This document shows, piece after piece, positions 25,901 through 34,187 of a stretch of DNA of 64,000 nt. Both the position numbers and the translations under genes were made by a program. The DNA is taken from positions 62,001 through 126,000 of the forward strand of contig NZ_JANSJE010000005.1 in the NCBI RefSeq assembly GCF_047462415.1. Direction: 5' to 3'. Source of the stretch: Thermostichus sp047462415 (GTDB lineage: Bacteria > Cyanobacteriota > Cyanobacteriia > Thermostichales > Thermostichaceae). A model generated the notes under the pieces. That model was not told the origin of the DNA and made no database searches. It was given only the letters and a program-made list of their open reading frames with translations. Position 1 is the first letter of the stretch. Every line of letters begins with the position of its first letter.

Positions 25901-26731
25901 GGGACGGAAACACAGCCGGACGATGACGACCCCGACCCCGACCCCGACGTTGATCCCTACCTTTTCCCCGCAAGGGGACGGAAACTCTCTACTTCTCCGG
26001 ATGCCTTGCCGGCCAGCTTCACCGCGTTGATCCCTACCTTTTCCCCGCAAGGGGACGGAAACGACTGGCGGGGTCCAGACAGGTCGAGGCAGGAGAGTCG
26101 GGTTGATCCCTACCTTTTCCCCGCAAGGGGACGGAAACGGCGCGCAGGGCGACCATGGACCAGAGCGATTCTTCGTGTTGATCCCTACCTTTTCCCCGCA
26201 AGGGGACGGAAACGCAGGGCCCGCATGACGACCCTCTTGACGGCGGTACGGGTGGCGTGTTGATCCCTACCTTTTCCCCGCAAGGGGACGGAAACTCTTC
26301 TGGGTAGGGCCTTCAACCTCAAGCCCTTCGCGGTTGATCCCTACCTTTTCCCCGCAAGGGGACGGAAACAAAACTTCCGCCGAGGCCTCGTCCAAGGCCT
26401 CGAAGTTGATCCCTACCTTTTCCCCGCAAGGGGACGGAAACCCCACCCCGCGTACGCCCATGTCCGGATAATCATCCGTTGATCCCTACCTTTTCCCCGC
26501 AAGGGGACGGAAACGTTGTTTGGCACCAGGAAGAGGCGGTTGGTGCCGCGTTGATCCCTACCTTTTCCCCGCAAGGGGACGGAAACCCCACCATCCCCAC
26601 CTCGGACAGGTCAATCTCGGCCGTTGATCCCTACCTTTTCCCCGCAAGGGGACGGAAACTCCTCGAACAGCTCGTCCAGATCCGCGGGCGTCAGTGGGTT
26701 GATCCCTACCTTTTCCCCGCAAGGGGACGGA
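22986..26731 (+). CRISPR. CRISPR array, 50 repeats (last one degenerate), 49 spacers
   Basis: The 37-base repeat begins GTTGATCCCTACC, has the hairpin core TCCCC-GCAA-GGGGA (5-bp stem closed by a GNRA-type tetraloop) and ends ACGGAAAC, a typical 8-base crRNA 5' tag. I counted 50 repeat starts, the first at 22986. The last (26698-26731) breaks off at CGGA, losing the final AAC. Repeats between look identical; spacers are 33-47 bases. Degenerate end on the right, leader on the left, and GAAAC-type 3' end all give plus-strand transcription. No cas1, cas2, cas6 or effector gene lies in the window, so the array is served in trans. Subtype cannot be set from the repeat alone. Repeating peptide frames across it are artefacts. 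Confidence 0.99.
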
Positions 26732-26826
26732 GTTGGACTTGGTGACAGATTAAGAACTGTCCTGGGGGTGTCTGGGGAAAAAGCCCAAGTTCACTAGACT
26801 GTAAATGTGATTTAGGGTACAGATTT

Positions 26827-28707
26827 ATGACGACTGTCTCCGCTGCTGCTACCCCCGCTAGCACGACGCTGCTCAACATCTGGCAAGTGTTGGCCGAAAA
26901 GTTTGCCGATCACACTGCCCTCAGGGATCCCCATGCCCAGCCAGTCTTTGAGATTTCTTATGGCCAGCTCTTTCGCCGCATTCAGACCTTGGCTGCCGGT
27001 TTGCAAGCTTTGGGCATTCGCCCCGGGGATCGGGTGGCCATTTTTGCCGATAATTCCCCCCGCTGGCTGATGGCGGATCTGGCCACGCTGTTTACGGGAG
27101 CGGTCAATGTGCCCCGCAGCGCCGTGGCGGATCCGGCTGAGCTGGGCTACATTTTGCGCCACTCCGGCAGCACGGCTTTGATTGCCCAGGATGTGAAGAC
27201 CCTGAGGCGGGTGCAGCCGGTTGTGCAGGAGCTGGGCCTGGAGCGGCTGCTGCTGCTTTCCGATGAAGAAGAGGCAGGAGTATTGAACTTTTCTCAGTGG
27301 CTGCAGAAAGGGCGGGAAGGCCGCTACGAGCCGCCGCGGCTGGAGCGATCCCAGTTGGCCACCATCATCTACACCTCTGGCACCTCTGGTCGCCCCAAGG
27401 GGGTGATGCTCAGCCACGGCAACCTGATGCACCAGGTGGAGAACTTGAGTGTGGTTGTACAGCCCCGGCCAGGGGATAAGGTGCTGACCATTCTGCCCAC
27501 TTGGCATTCTTATGAGCGGGCCTGCGAGTATTTTCTCCTCAGCCAGGCCTGTACGCTGGTCTATACCAACCCTCGCTTTATCAAGCAGGATTTGCAACAG
27601 GAGCAGCCCCACTATCTGGTGGCAGTGCCCCGCATCTGGGAGACGGTTTACGAAGGGATCCAGAGACAATTAAAGGAAAAAAGCCCCCTCATGCAGCGGC
27701 TGATCCGCACCTTGATGGCGGCCAGCGAAGGCTACGTGCTCGCCGGGCGGATAGCCGGCAACCGGTCGATTTTGCACTACGGCGTCAGCCCTTGGGTGCG
27801 AGTGGGGGCCCGCCTGCAACAGGGGCTACTCTGGCCTGTGCACCGCCTGGCCGATGCGCTCATCTACCGCAAGGTGCGGCAGGCTTTAGGCCCCAATTTT
27901 CAACAGGCCATCAGCGGCGGCGGATCCCTGCCCGCCTATCTGGATCTGTTTTACGAGGTGGTGGGCATTTCCATCCTCAACGGCTACGGCCTCACGGAAA
28001 CCTCGCCGGTGCTGTGCGCGCGCCGTCCTGACAACAATGTGCGCGGCACGGCTGGCCCCCCCTTGCCAGGCACGGAGTTTCGCATTGTGGATCCGGAAAC
28101 CCGGCAGCCGCTGCCCCCCCGTGCGAAGGGGCTGATCCTGGCGCGGGGGCCGCAGGTGATGATGGGTTACTACAACAATCCAGAGGCGACCGCCCAGGTG
28201 CTCAGCCCCGACGGCTGGTTTGAAACAGGGGATCTGGGCTGGCTCACCCCCGACGGGCAACTGGTGATCACCGGCAGGGCCAAGGACGTGATCGTGCTGC
28301 TTAACGGAGAGAACGTCGAGCCCCAGCCGCTGGAAGATGCCTGCCTGCAATCCCCTTACATCAGCCAAATGGTAATTGTCGGCCAGGACCAAAAGAAACT
28401 GGCCGCCCTCATCTACCCCAACCTGGACGCCCTCAAGGCTTGGGCCGCCGGGCAAGGGATCCCGGCTGCTGAGGCCGAGCTGCTGGCCCACCCGCAGGTG
28501 CGCGCGTTGATCTTGCGGGAGGTGCAAACCCGCATCCAGGAACGTCCCGGCTACCGGCCCCACGAGCAAATTGCCGACTTCCGCTTTTTGCCAGAGCCCC
28601 TGAGCGTGGAAAATGGCCTCCTGACCCAGACGCTGAAGATCAAGCGCAACCCGGTAGCCGAGCGCTATGCCCACCTCATCCAGGAGATGTATCCGACAGG
28701 GAGCTAA
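26827..28707 (+). CDS. aas: Long-chain acyl-ACP/acyl-CoA synthetase (AMP-forming)
   Basis: Activates free fatty acids with ATP; the cyanobacterial members use acyl carrier protein and recycle membrane fatty acids. 626 residues of the ANL superfamily: P-loop IIYTSGTSGRPKGVMLSHGN (about 179-198), PTWHSYERACEYF, AISGGGSLP, ILNGYGLTETSPV, GWFETGDLGWL and the hinge/catalytic region GRAKDVIVLLNGENVEPQ. Length and the insert LADALIYRKVRQALG fit the cyanobacterial enzyme. Start ATG 26827 lies 95 bases beyond the CRISPR array. Its stop overlaps the convergent SLH-like gene stop in CTAA. Confidence 0.92.
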   Translation: MTTVSAAATPASTTLLNIWQVLAEKFADHTALRDPHAQPVFEISYGQLFRRIQTLAAGLQALGIRPGDRVAIFADNSPRWLMADLATLFTGAVNVPRSAVADPAELGYILRHSGSTALIAQDVKTLRRVQPVVQELGLERLLLLSDEEEAGVLNFSQWLQKGREGRYEPPRLERSQLATIIYTSGTSGRPKGVMLSHGNLMHQVENLSVVVQPRPGDKVLTILPTWHSYERACEYFLLSQACTLVYTNPRFIKQDLQQEQPHYLVAVPRIWETVYEGIQRQLKEKSPLMQRLIRTLMAASEGYVLAGRIAGNRSILHYGVSPWVRVGARLQQGLLWPVHRLADALIYRKVRQALGPNFQQAISGGGSLPAYLDLFYEVVGISILNGYGLTETSPVLCARRPDNNVRGTAGPPLPGTEFRIVDPETRQPLPPRAKGLILARGPQVMMGYYNNPEATAQVLSPDGWFETGDLGWLTPDGQLVITGRAKDVIVLLNGENVEPQPLEDACLQSPYISQMVIVGQDQKKLAALIYPNLDALKAWAAGQGIPAAEAELLAHPQVRALILREVQTRIQERPGYRPHEQIADFRFLPEPLSVENGLLTQTLKIKRNPVAERYAHLIQEMYPTGS

Positions 28708-29024
28708 GTTTGGGATCCCCGTTGTTGCTCCAGGTAGCGCCGGAAGCTCTCCGGGGGAATGGCCCCCCGGTAAGCCCCACAGTAGTAGAGGGTGAGCACC
28801 GCCTTGTAGGCCCAATCGGTCGGCACCACGTCTGGGAAGGGGCTGGGCAGGGTGTCTGCTTGGTTGGCGGCGCAGGCCTGCAAGATCTGCTCCGTGGTGA
28901 GCTGTTCGGCCAGATCGGGGGGCAGCTCCCGCAGGTTGGGCTGGGCCAAAGCCGCTCCAGATAGGCTCAAACTGGAGAGAGCTGCGCCCACAAGAGCTTG
29001 GGTGAGGAGGTCTTGCACTTGCAT
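28704..29024 (-). CDS. Small exported SLH-like protein
   Basis: 106 residues. Signal peptide at 1-27 (LVGAALSSLSLSGAALAQ), then a segment with the first half of an S-layer homology motif: PFPDVVPTDWAYKAVLTLYYCGAYRGAIPPESF. Only one partial SLH unit is present, whereas wall-anchored proteins usually have several. Two Cys (ACAANQ, YYCGAY) could form a disulfide. Expected in the periplasm. The divergent glcF starts 214 bases away. Confidence 0.75.
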   Translation of the reverse strand: MQVQDLLTQALVGAALSSLSLSGAALAQPNLRELPPDLAEQLTTEQILQACAANQADTLPSPFPDVVPTDWAYKAVLTLYYCGAYRGAIPPESFRRYLEQQRGSQT

Positions 29025-29238
29025 TGGAAATGATCGACGAGGAGAAATCGGTCGGGTAAGTCCCTTCTCTAGGGTAGTACGGATGCAAAGAGCGTTTGGA
29101 TCTGGATAGAAGTCTCAGCCGCTCTGTTCCCAGATTAAGATGCAAAAAAACCCGGAAGCAAAAGGAGACGGCGGGATCCCCGAACGGCCAATCCTCTCCT
29201 TGCGGGGTTGATGAAGTGTTGAGAACAGGTCGAGGCCA

Positions 29239-30552
29239 ATGAGCTTATCCAAAGGGCCAAGTTTTGACAGCCTGGATCCGCCGGATCCCAAGCTAATCGA
29301 TGCCTGTGTGCACTGCGGGTTTTGTCTGACCACCTGCCCCAGCTACCGCGTCCTCGGCAAGGAGACAGACTCGCCGCGGGGGCGCATCTATCAGATGGAC
29401 GCCCTCAATCAGGGGCAGATTTCCCTTTCGGTGGCCACGGTTTCCCATTTCGATACCTGCCTGGGCTGTTTGGCCTGTGTTACCGCCTGCCCCTCAGGAG
29501 TGCGCTACGACCGGCTGATTGCCGCCACCCGCCCGCAAATCGAGCGCAACTACCCACGCGGTCTTTGGGATCGCCTGTACCGCCAATTTATCTTCTTCCT
29601 CTTCCCCTACCCGGAGCGGCTGCGGCCTCTGCTTTGGCCGCTTTGGCTCTATCAGAAGATGGGGATCGGCGCCTGGATCCGCCAAGGGCTGGAAAAAGTC
29701 TCCCCGCGACTGGCAGCTATGGAATCGCTCATGCCCCCTCTGGAGGTGGAGCAACTGCTGCCCAAGCGCTACCCGGAGCAGATCCCGGCGGTGGGCGAGC
29801 GCCGCTTTCGCGTGGGGCTGATCCTCGGCTGCGTGCAGCGCCTGTTTACCCCGCAGGTGAACGAGGCCAGCATTCGCGTCTTGACCCACAACGGCTGTGA
29901 GGTGGTGATCCCGCCTGCCCAGGGCTGTTGTGCGGCCTTGCCCCACCACCAAGGGCAACTGCAGCAGGCAGAAGCCCTAGCCCGCCAGATGGTGGATGCT
30001 TTTGCCGGCTACGAACTGGATGCCATTTTGGTGACTGCCTCCGGCTGCGGCCACACCCTCAAGGAGTACGGCCACCTTTTGGCCAAGGATCCCGACTACC
30101 ACGAGAAAGCGGCCCAGTTTGCGGCCAAAGTCAAGGATATCCAGGAGTTTCTCGCTCAGGTGGGGCTGACTGCTCCCCTGTACCCCCTGCAGCCGGATCC
30201 CTTGGTGCTGGCCTACCAAGATGCCTGCCACATGCTGCACGGGCAACGCCTCAGCCAAGAGCCGCGGCAACTGCTACGCCAGATTCCGGGGCTGGAGCTG
30301 CGGGATCCCGTCGATGCCGCCCTCTGCTGTGGCAGCTCCGGCGTCTACAACCTGCTGCAACCCCAGATAGCAGATGAGCTGGGATCCCAGAAGGTGGCCA
30401 ACCTCCTCAACACTGGTGCCCAGGGGATCGTCTCCGCCAACATCGGCTGCCGCCTGCAAATCCAGAAGCACCTGCAGGGCAAAGCCGGGATCCCCATTTA
30501 TCACCCGATGGAACTCCTGGATCGCGCCCTGCAACCGGCGGCAACTCCTTAA
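29239..30552 (+). CDS. glcF: Glycolate oxidase iron-sulfur subunit
   Basis: Electron-transfer subunit of glycolate dehydrogenase, which oxidises photorespiratory glycolate to glyoxylate. 437 residues: two 4Fe-4S motifs (CVHCGFCLTTCPS near 22-34, CLGCLACVTACPSG near 74-87), then two CCG domains (PPAQGCCAALPHHQG and QDACHMLHGQRL with ALCCGSSGVYNLLQP). Start ATG 29239. The FAD subunit glcE is at 60176, 30 kb away, and glcD is not in the window. Convergent with cobQ; a hairpin repeat fills the gap. Confidence 0.92.
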   Translation: MSLSKGPSFDSLDPPDPKLIDACVHCGFCLTTCPSYRVLGKETDSPRGRIYQMDALNQGQISLSVATVSHFDTCLGCLACVTACPSGVRYDRLIAATRPQIERNYPRGLWDRLYRQFIFFLFPYPERLRPLLWPLWLYQKMGIGAWIRQGLEKVSPRLAAMESLMPPLEVEQLLPKRYPEQIPAVGERRFRVGLILGCVQRLFTPQVNEASIRVLTHNGCEVVIPPAQGCCAALPHHQGQLQQAEALARQMVDAFAGYELDAILVTASGCGHTLKEYGHLLAKDPDYHEKAAQFAAKVKDIQEFLAQVGLTAPLYPLQPDPLVLAYQDACHMLHGQRLSQEPRQLLRQIPGLELRDPVDAALCCGSSGVYNLLQPQIADELGSQKVANLLNTGAQGIVSANIGCRLQIQKHLQGKAGIPIYHPMELLDRALQPAATP

Positions 30553-30553
30553 C

Positions 30554-30664
30554 CCCCCTCTCCCTCTGGGAGAGGGGCCGGGGGTGAGGGATGGGAGAGG
30601 GGCCGGGGGTGGTCGCGTGAGCGGCGCGGAGCGCTTGGGATGGGAGAGGGGCCGGGGGTGAGGG
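30554..30664 (+). repeat. G-rich interspersed hairpin repeat, copy B
   Basis: Occupies the whole 112-base gap between the convergent stops of glcF and cobQ. Arms CCCCTCTCCC / GGGAGAGGGG with TCT loop, then units of GGGGCCGGGGGTGAGGG type, with the GGCGCGGAGCGCTTGGG motif before the third unit. Same family as 12125-12220 and 62421-62537. Position suggests a bidirectional terminator. Confidence 0.85.
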
Positions 30665-32146
30665 CTATTCCAGCAACAGGCGCAAGTCCAGGTGGGGCCG
30701 CCACCGCTCCGCCAGCCGCTCCAGCAATTGCTCCCGCTGCTGAGCATAGTGGCCTTCCAGCTCCGGCAAGGGATCCCAGCCTTTTTGGCGGCGCAACTCG
30801 TTTAGCCAGTGTCGCCGCCAGCGGTGATTGTCGAAGAGGCCGTGCAGATAGCTGCCCCAAATCCGGCCCGTGGGATCCCGCCAGCCCAGGTTCTCTTGGT
30901 CGAAGATCGGCAGGCAGCCAGCGGGATCCGCCTGGGTGGATCCCTGGTGGATTTCGTACCCCTGAACGGGAGCAGGAGCGGGCCAGCAGCTTTGTGTCTG
31001 CACCTGCCGGGTAACTTTGGTGGGGTGCAAAACAGTGGTCAGAGGGAGAAAGCCCAGCCCTGGGTAGGTGCCGGCAACTCCCTCTAGGCCATCGGGATCG
31101 GCGAGGGTTTCCCCCAACATCTGCAGTCCGCCGCAGATGCCGACGATGTGGCCGGAATAGTGGCGCAGTTGGTCGGCCAGGCCGGTCTTTTGCAATGCCA
31201 ACAGATCCTTGAGGGTGGTTTTGCTGCCGGGCAGGATGACGACATCGGGGGATCCCAGGCTTTGGCCGGGGTGAATCCAGCGCAGATGGACGCTGGGCTC
31301 GGCCAGCAAGGGGTCGAAATCGGAGAAATTGGCCACCTGGGGCAGGCGAACCACGGCGATTTCCAGGGAGTCTTCCCGCCTGGGACGGCGATTTTCCCAG
31401 AGTTGGGGGCCGGCCTCGATGCCCAGCGAATCTTCCTGGGGCAGCACCCAATCCAGCCAGGGCAGAACCCCAACCACCGGGATCCCGGTGTAGCTCTCCA
31501 GCCAATCCAGGCCGGGCTGCAGCAGCTCCCGCGAGCCGCGAAACTTGTTGATAACAATGCCGCGGATCAGGGCTCGTTCTTCCGGTTCCAGCAGTTGCAG
31601 CGTGCCCACCACATGGGCCAGCGCCCCACCCCGGTCGATGTCCGCCACCAGCCAAGTGGGGGATCCCAAATGCAAGGCGACCCGCATATTTGCCAAATCC
31701 CGATGCTTGAGATTCACCTCCGCCGGGCTGCCTGCCCCCTCGCAAACGATCCAGTCGTACTGCTGTTGTAAGCGGGCCAGGGCTTCTTTGACCGCTTGCC
31801 AGGCCGGCGCAAACCAGCGTTCGTAATACTCGCCGGCGCGGCAGGTGCCCACCGCCACTCCATTCAAGACGATCTGGGAAGTCAGGTTGCCCTGGGGCTT
31901 CAACAGGATCGGGTTCATCTCCACCGCAGGCGGGATCCCGGCGGCCCAGGCTTGCAGAGCCTGCGCGTAGGCGATCTCTTTGCCCTCGGCGGTGACATAG
32001 GCGTTGAGGGACATATTCTGAGCTTTGAAAGGGGCAACCCTTTTTCCTGCTTTCTTGAGAAGGCGACAGAGGGCCGTTACCAAAAGGGTTTTGCCCACAT
32101 GGGAAGAAGTTCCCACCACCATCAAGGCTCGACCTGAACGGCTCAC
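30665..32146 (-). CDS. cobQ: Cobyric acid synthase (glutamine-hydrolysing)
   Basis: Amidates four carboxyl groups of adenosylcobyrinic acid a,c-diamide with glutamine as nitrogen donor. 493 residues. N-terminal ATP-binding domain: LMVVGTSSHVGKTLLVTALCR, KAQNMSLNAYVT, VEMNPILLKP, CEGAGSPAEVNL and VADIDRGGALAHVVGTL. C-terminal class I glutamine amidotransferase: HIVGICGGLQMLGE with the nucleophile Cys, and GYEIHQGST. All residues expected for activity are visible. Monocistronic by position. Confidence 0.95.
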   Translation of the reverse strand: MSRSGRALMVVGTSSHVGKTLLVTALCRLLKKAGKRVAPFKAQNMSLNAYVTAEGKEIAYAQALQAWAAGIPPAVEMNPILLKPQGNLTSQIVLNGVAVGTCRAGEYYERWFAPAWQAVKEALARLQQQYDWIVCEGAGSPAEVNLKHRDLANMRVALHLGSPTWLVADIDRGGALAHVVGTLQLLEPEERALIRGIVINKFRGSRELLQPGLDWLESYTGIPVVGVLPWLDWVLPQEDSLGIEAGPQLWENRRPRREDSLEIAVVRLPQVANFSDFDPLLAEPSVHLRWIHPGQSLGSPDVVILPGSKTTLKDLLALQKTGLADQLRHYSGHIVGICGGLQMLGETLADPDGLEGVAGTYPGLGFLPLTTVLHPTKVTRQVQTQSCWPAPAPVQGYEIHQGSTQADPAGCLPIFDQENLGWRDPTGRIWGSYLHGLFDNHRWRRHWLNELRRQKGWDPLPELEGHYAQQREQLLERLAERWRPHLDLRLLLE

Positions 32147-32300
32147 CCCGGATCCCTCACCCTTGGTTGCTGGCTGTTGCTATTCTCTCCGCAGAAAGTC
32201 GCGCCCAGACAGGTGGCCAAAGCGCGTCGCCGAGGCAAGAAGCCGAAACCCCAGGTCTGCTCCAAGGCCTGGTGCCTCTGTGCTCTCAACGGATTTTGAG

Positions 32301-32372
32301 CTGGGGCAGATGGATTCGAACCACCGAATGGCGGGACCAAAACCCGCTGCCTTACCGCTTGGCGATGCCCCA
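32301..32372 (-). tRNA. tRNA-Gln (anticodon TTG)
   Basis: Complete cloverleaf on the minus strand, 72 bases. Acceptor TGGGGCA pairs with TGCCCCA; D arm GCC/GGC; anticodon stem GCGGG/CCCGC around loop TTTTGGT (anticodon TTG); T arm GGTGG/CCATC with loop TTCGAAT; discriminator G. CCA is not encoded. Confidence 0.95.
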
Positions 32373-32424
32373 ATTCACATTGCTTAACCGGCTTAATTAA
32401 TGTAGCGATGCAGGTTTGGGTCTG

Positions 32425-33003
32425 TCAACGGTTGCGCTGGCCTCCTGTGTCGTGGGGAAGCGGCAGCTCTTCGCCAAGGCCAGAGCCAGCGTCAAAGGGG
32501 TTCACAGAGAGAATGCGAGCCACCTCGAAGAAATAGGCACGGATCTCCGGCCCAAAGTAGATGACATCCCCACTCTTCAGGTAGTGGGTAGCCACCCGCT
32601 TGCCGTTGACAAACACCCCATTGGCACTGGCCTGCCCCTTGCGGTTGCCGTCGATCAGGCAGTAGGTAAACCCTGTCCGGCTGGACTGGGTGGACACCCG
32701 CACCAGGTAAGCATGGCGACGCGAGACAAACCGGTTGACGATCTGAATGGCGTTGGAGGGATCCCGGCCAACCGTGTAGATGTTCTCCCGCAGGATGTAG
32801 CTGCAGGGCCGCACAGGATGGCAAACGGACAGGGTAAACTCCGGGTGAGACAACGGCTGCTCAGGGACTTGGTCGAACAGATCCAGCGGCAGGTCAAAGC
32901 CTTGGCTGGAAAGAGAACTCCCCCCGCCCACCTCTGTGATGGAGGTCAAAAAGTCGTCGTAGCTCTGTGGCAACAGCGTTTCCTCCTCGACGCTCAACCG
33001 CAT
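32425..33003 (-). CDS. FHA domain protein
   Basis: 192 residues. FHA domain at about 72-165: ENIYTVGRDPSNAIQIVNRFVSRRHAYLVRV with the conserved GR and SxxH, then ASANGVFVNGKRV (NGxxVNG) and LKSGDVIYFGP. The first 60 residues are low in motifs, the last 25 polar. Binds phosphothreonine peptides; partner kinase unknown. Related in style to the FHA protein at 48770-49180, with which it shares the YLVRV/ILVKTES and TYxxIDG layout. Confidence 0.9.
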   Translation of the reverse strand: MRLSVEEETLLPQSYDDFLTSITEVGGGSSLSSQGFDLPLDLFDQVPEQPLSHPEFTLSVCHPVRPCSYILRENIYTVGRDPSNAIQIVNRFVSRRHAYLVRVSTQSSRTGFTYCLIDGNRKGQASANGVFVNGKRVATHYLKSGDVIYFGPEIRAYFFEVARILSVNPFDAGSGLGEELPLPHDTGGQRNR

Positions 33004-33283
33004 GCCCGGCAGCCTAGCTCTTCAAGTCTAAGCCCTTAAACCTTAGAGTTCCTCAAAACCCTACCCTTTGTACCACTTCCAAAAAACTCGGCCTCGGCAG
33101 GCTGTCGGAAAACCCACAAGCCTTATGTACTCTACTATACACCACAGGCGGTTTTGGAGATGCTCCATTTCTCCAAAAATGGGAGCTCAGGTTGGGCCTG
33201 CTCCTGTTGTCAGGGATCCCTTGGGAGCCACAGCCTTGGCCGCGGGCGGGCTATTCTGGGTAGCAGGTTTGTAGCCTTGAGGT

Positions 33284-34135
33284 GTGGGTGTGACGGAGGC
33301 CCTGTTGCGTCGGTTGGATGTGGCCACAGAGGCGGCTCTGGAGGCAGGGGCTTTGCTGCGCAGTTACGTGGGGGGCAACCTTGCCATTGAGGAGAAACGC
33401 CCGGGCGACCTGGTGACGACAGCGGATCGCGCTTCCGAGGAGCTGATCATAAAAATCTTGAGGCGGCACTTCCCCGAAGACGTGATCTTGACGGAAGAAT
33501 CCGGCCAACAGGGATCCCCGCAGGGCACCTACGCCTGGATGATCGATCCCCTCGATGGCACCACCAACTTTGCCCACGGCTATCCCTTTGCTGCCGTTTC
33601 TATTGGTCTGCTGGAGGGGCGGGAGCCGGTGCTAGGAGTGGTCTGCGACATCTTTCGCGGGGATCTCTTTCGCGCTGTGCAGGGGATGGGAGCCACCCGC
33701 AACCGCCAGCCCATCCGCGTCTCCTCTACTACCGAACTCTCCCGCAGCCTCTTGGTAACCGGCTTTGCCTATGACCGGCGCGAAACCCCCGACAACAACT
33801 ACGCTGAGTTCTGCCACTTCACCCACCTCACCCAGGGAGTGCGCCGGGGCGGATCGGCTGCCCTGGACTTGGCCTACGTGGCCACCGGCCAGTTGGATGG
33901 CTATTGGGAGCGAGGTCTCTCCCCCTGGGACATTGCCGCCGGGATTGTCTTGGTGCGAGAGGCCGGCGGCAAGGTCACTGCCTACGATGGCAGCCCGGTG
34001 GATGTGTACAGTGGCCGCCTGCTGGCCAGCAACGGCTGGTTACACGCTGCTCTTCAGGAAGAACTGGCCCAGGTCAGCCCCCTGCCGGTCTCCTTCCCCA
34101 TGCGGCGGCCTCGAGAGCGAAACGGCCAAAGATAA
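33284..34135 (+). CDS. suhB: Inositol monophosphatase family protein
   Basis: Mg-dependent, Li-sensitive phosphatase family. 283 residues: DLVTTADRASEELI, VILTEESGQQG (metal-binding Glu), WMIDPLDGTTNFAHGYPF (DPLDGT signature), and LSPWDIAAGIVLVREAGG (WDxAAG). Substrate could be inositol phosphate, fructose-1,6-bisphosphate or histidinol phosphate; not decidable by eye. GTG start at 33284. Same strand as the following solute-binding protein gene, 52 bases away. Confidence 0.9.
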   Translation: MGVTEALLRRLDVATEAALEAGALLRSYVGGNLAIEEKRPGDLVTTADRASEELIIKILRRHFPEDVILTEESGQQGSPQGTYAWMIDPLDGTTNFAHGYPFAAVSIGLLEGREPVLGVVCDIFRGDLFRAVQGMGATRNRQPIRVSSTTELSRSLLVTGFAYDRRETPDNNYAEFCHFTHLTQGVRRGGSAALDLAYVATGQLDGYWERGLSPWDIAAGIVLVREAGGKVTAYDGSPVDVYSGRLLASNGWLHAALQEELAQVSPLPVSFPMRRPRERNGQR

Positions 34136-34187
34136 AGATGAGGTAAAGTTCAGGCAAAAATTGGGTAAGCTTTACGCACAGGCCCTT

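Noticed and set aside
22878..26745. Many 60-200 residue frames on both strands with repeated peptides such as PYLFPARGRK or SPQGDGN
   Set aside because: They are translations of the CRISPR repeat; the 37-base unit plus variable spacers keeps frames open by chance. No start signals or codon character.
33068..33390. Small plus-strand frames between the FHA gene and the inositol monophosphatase gene
   Set aside because: Two overlapping frames, no domain, and the second runs into the start of the real gene in another frame.
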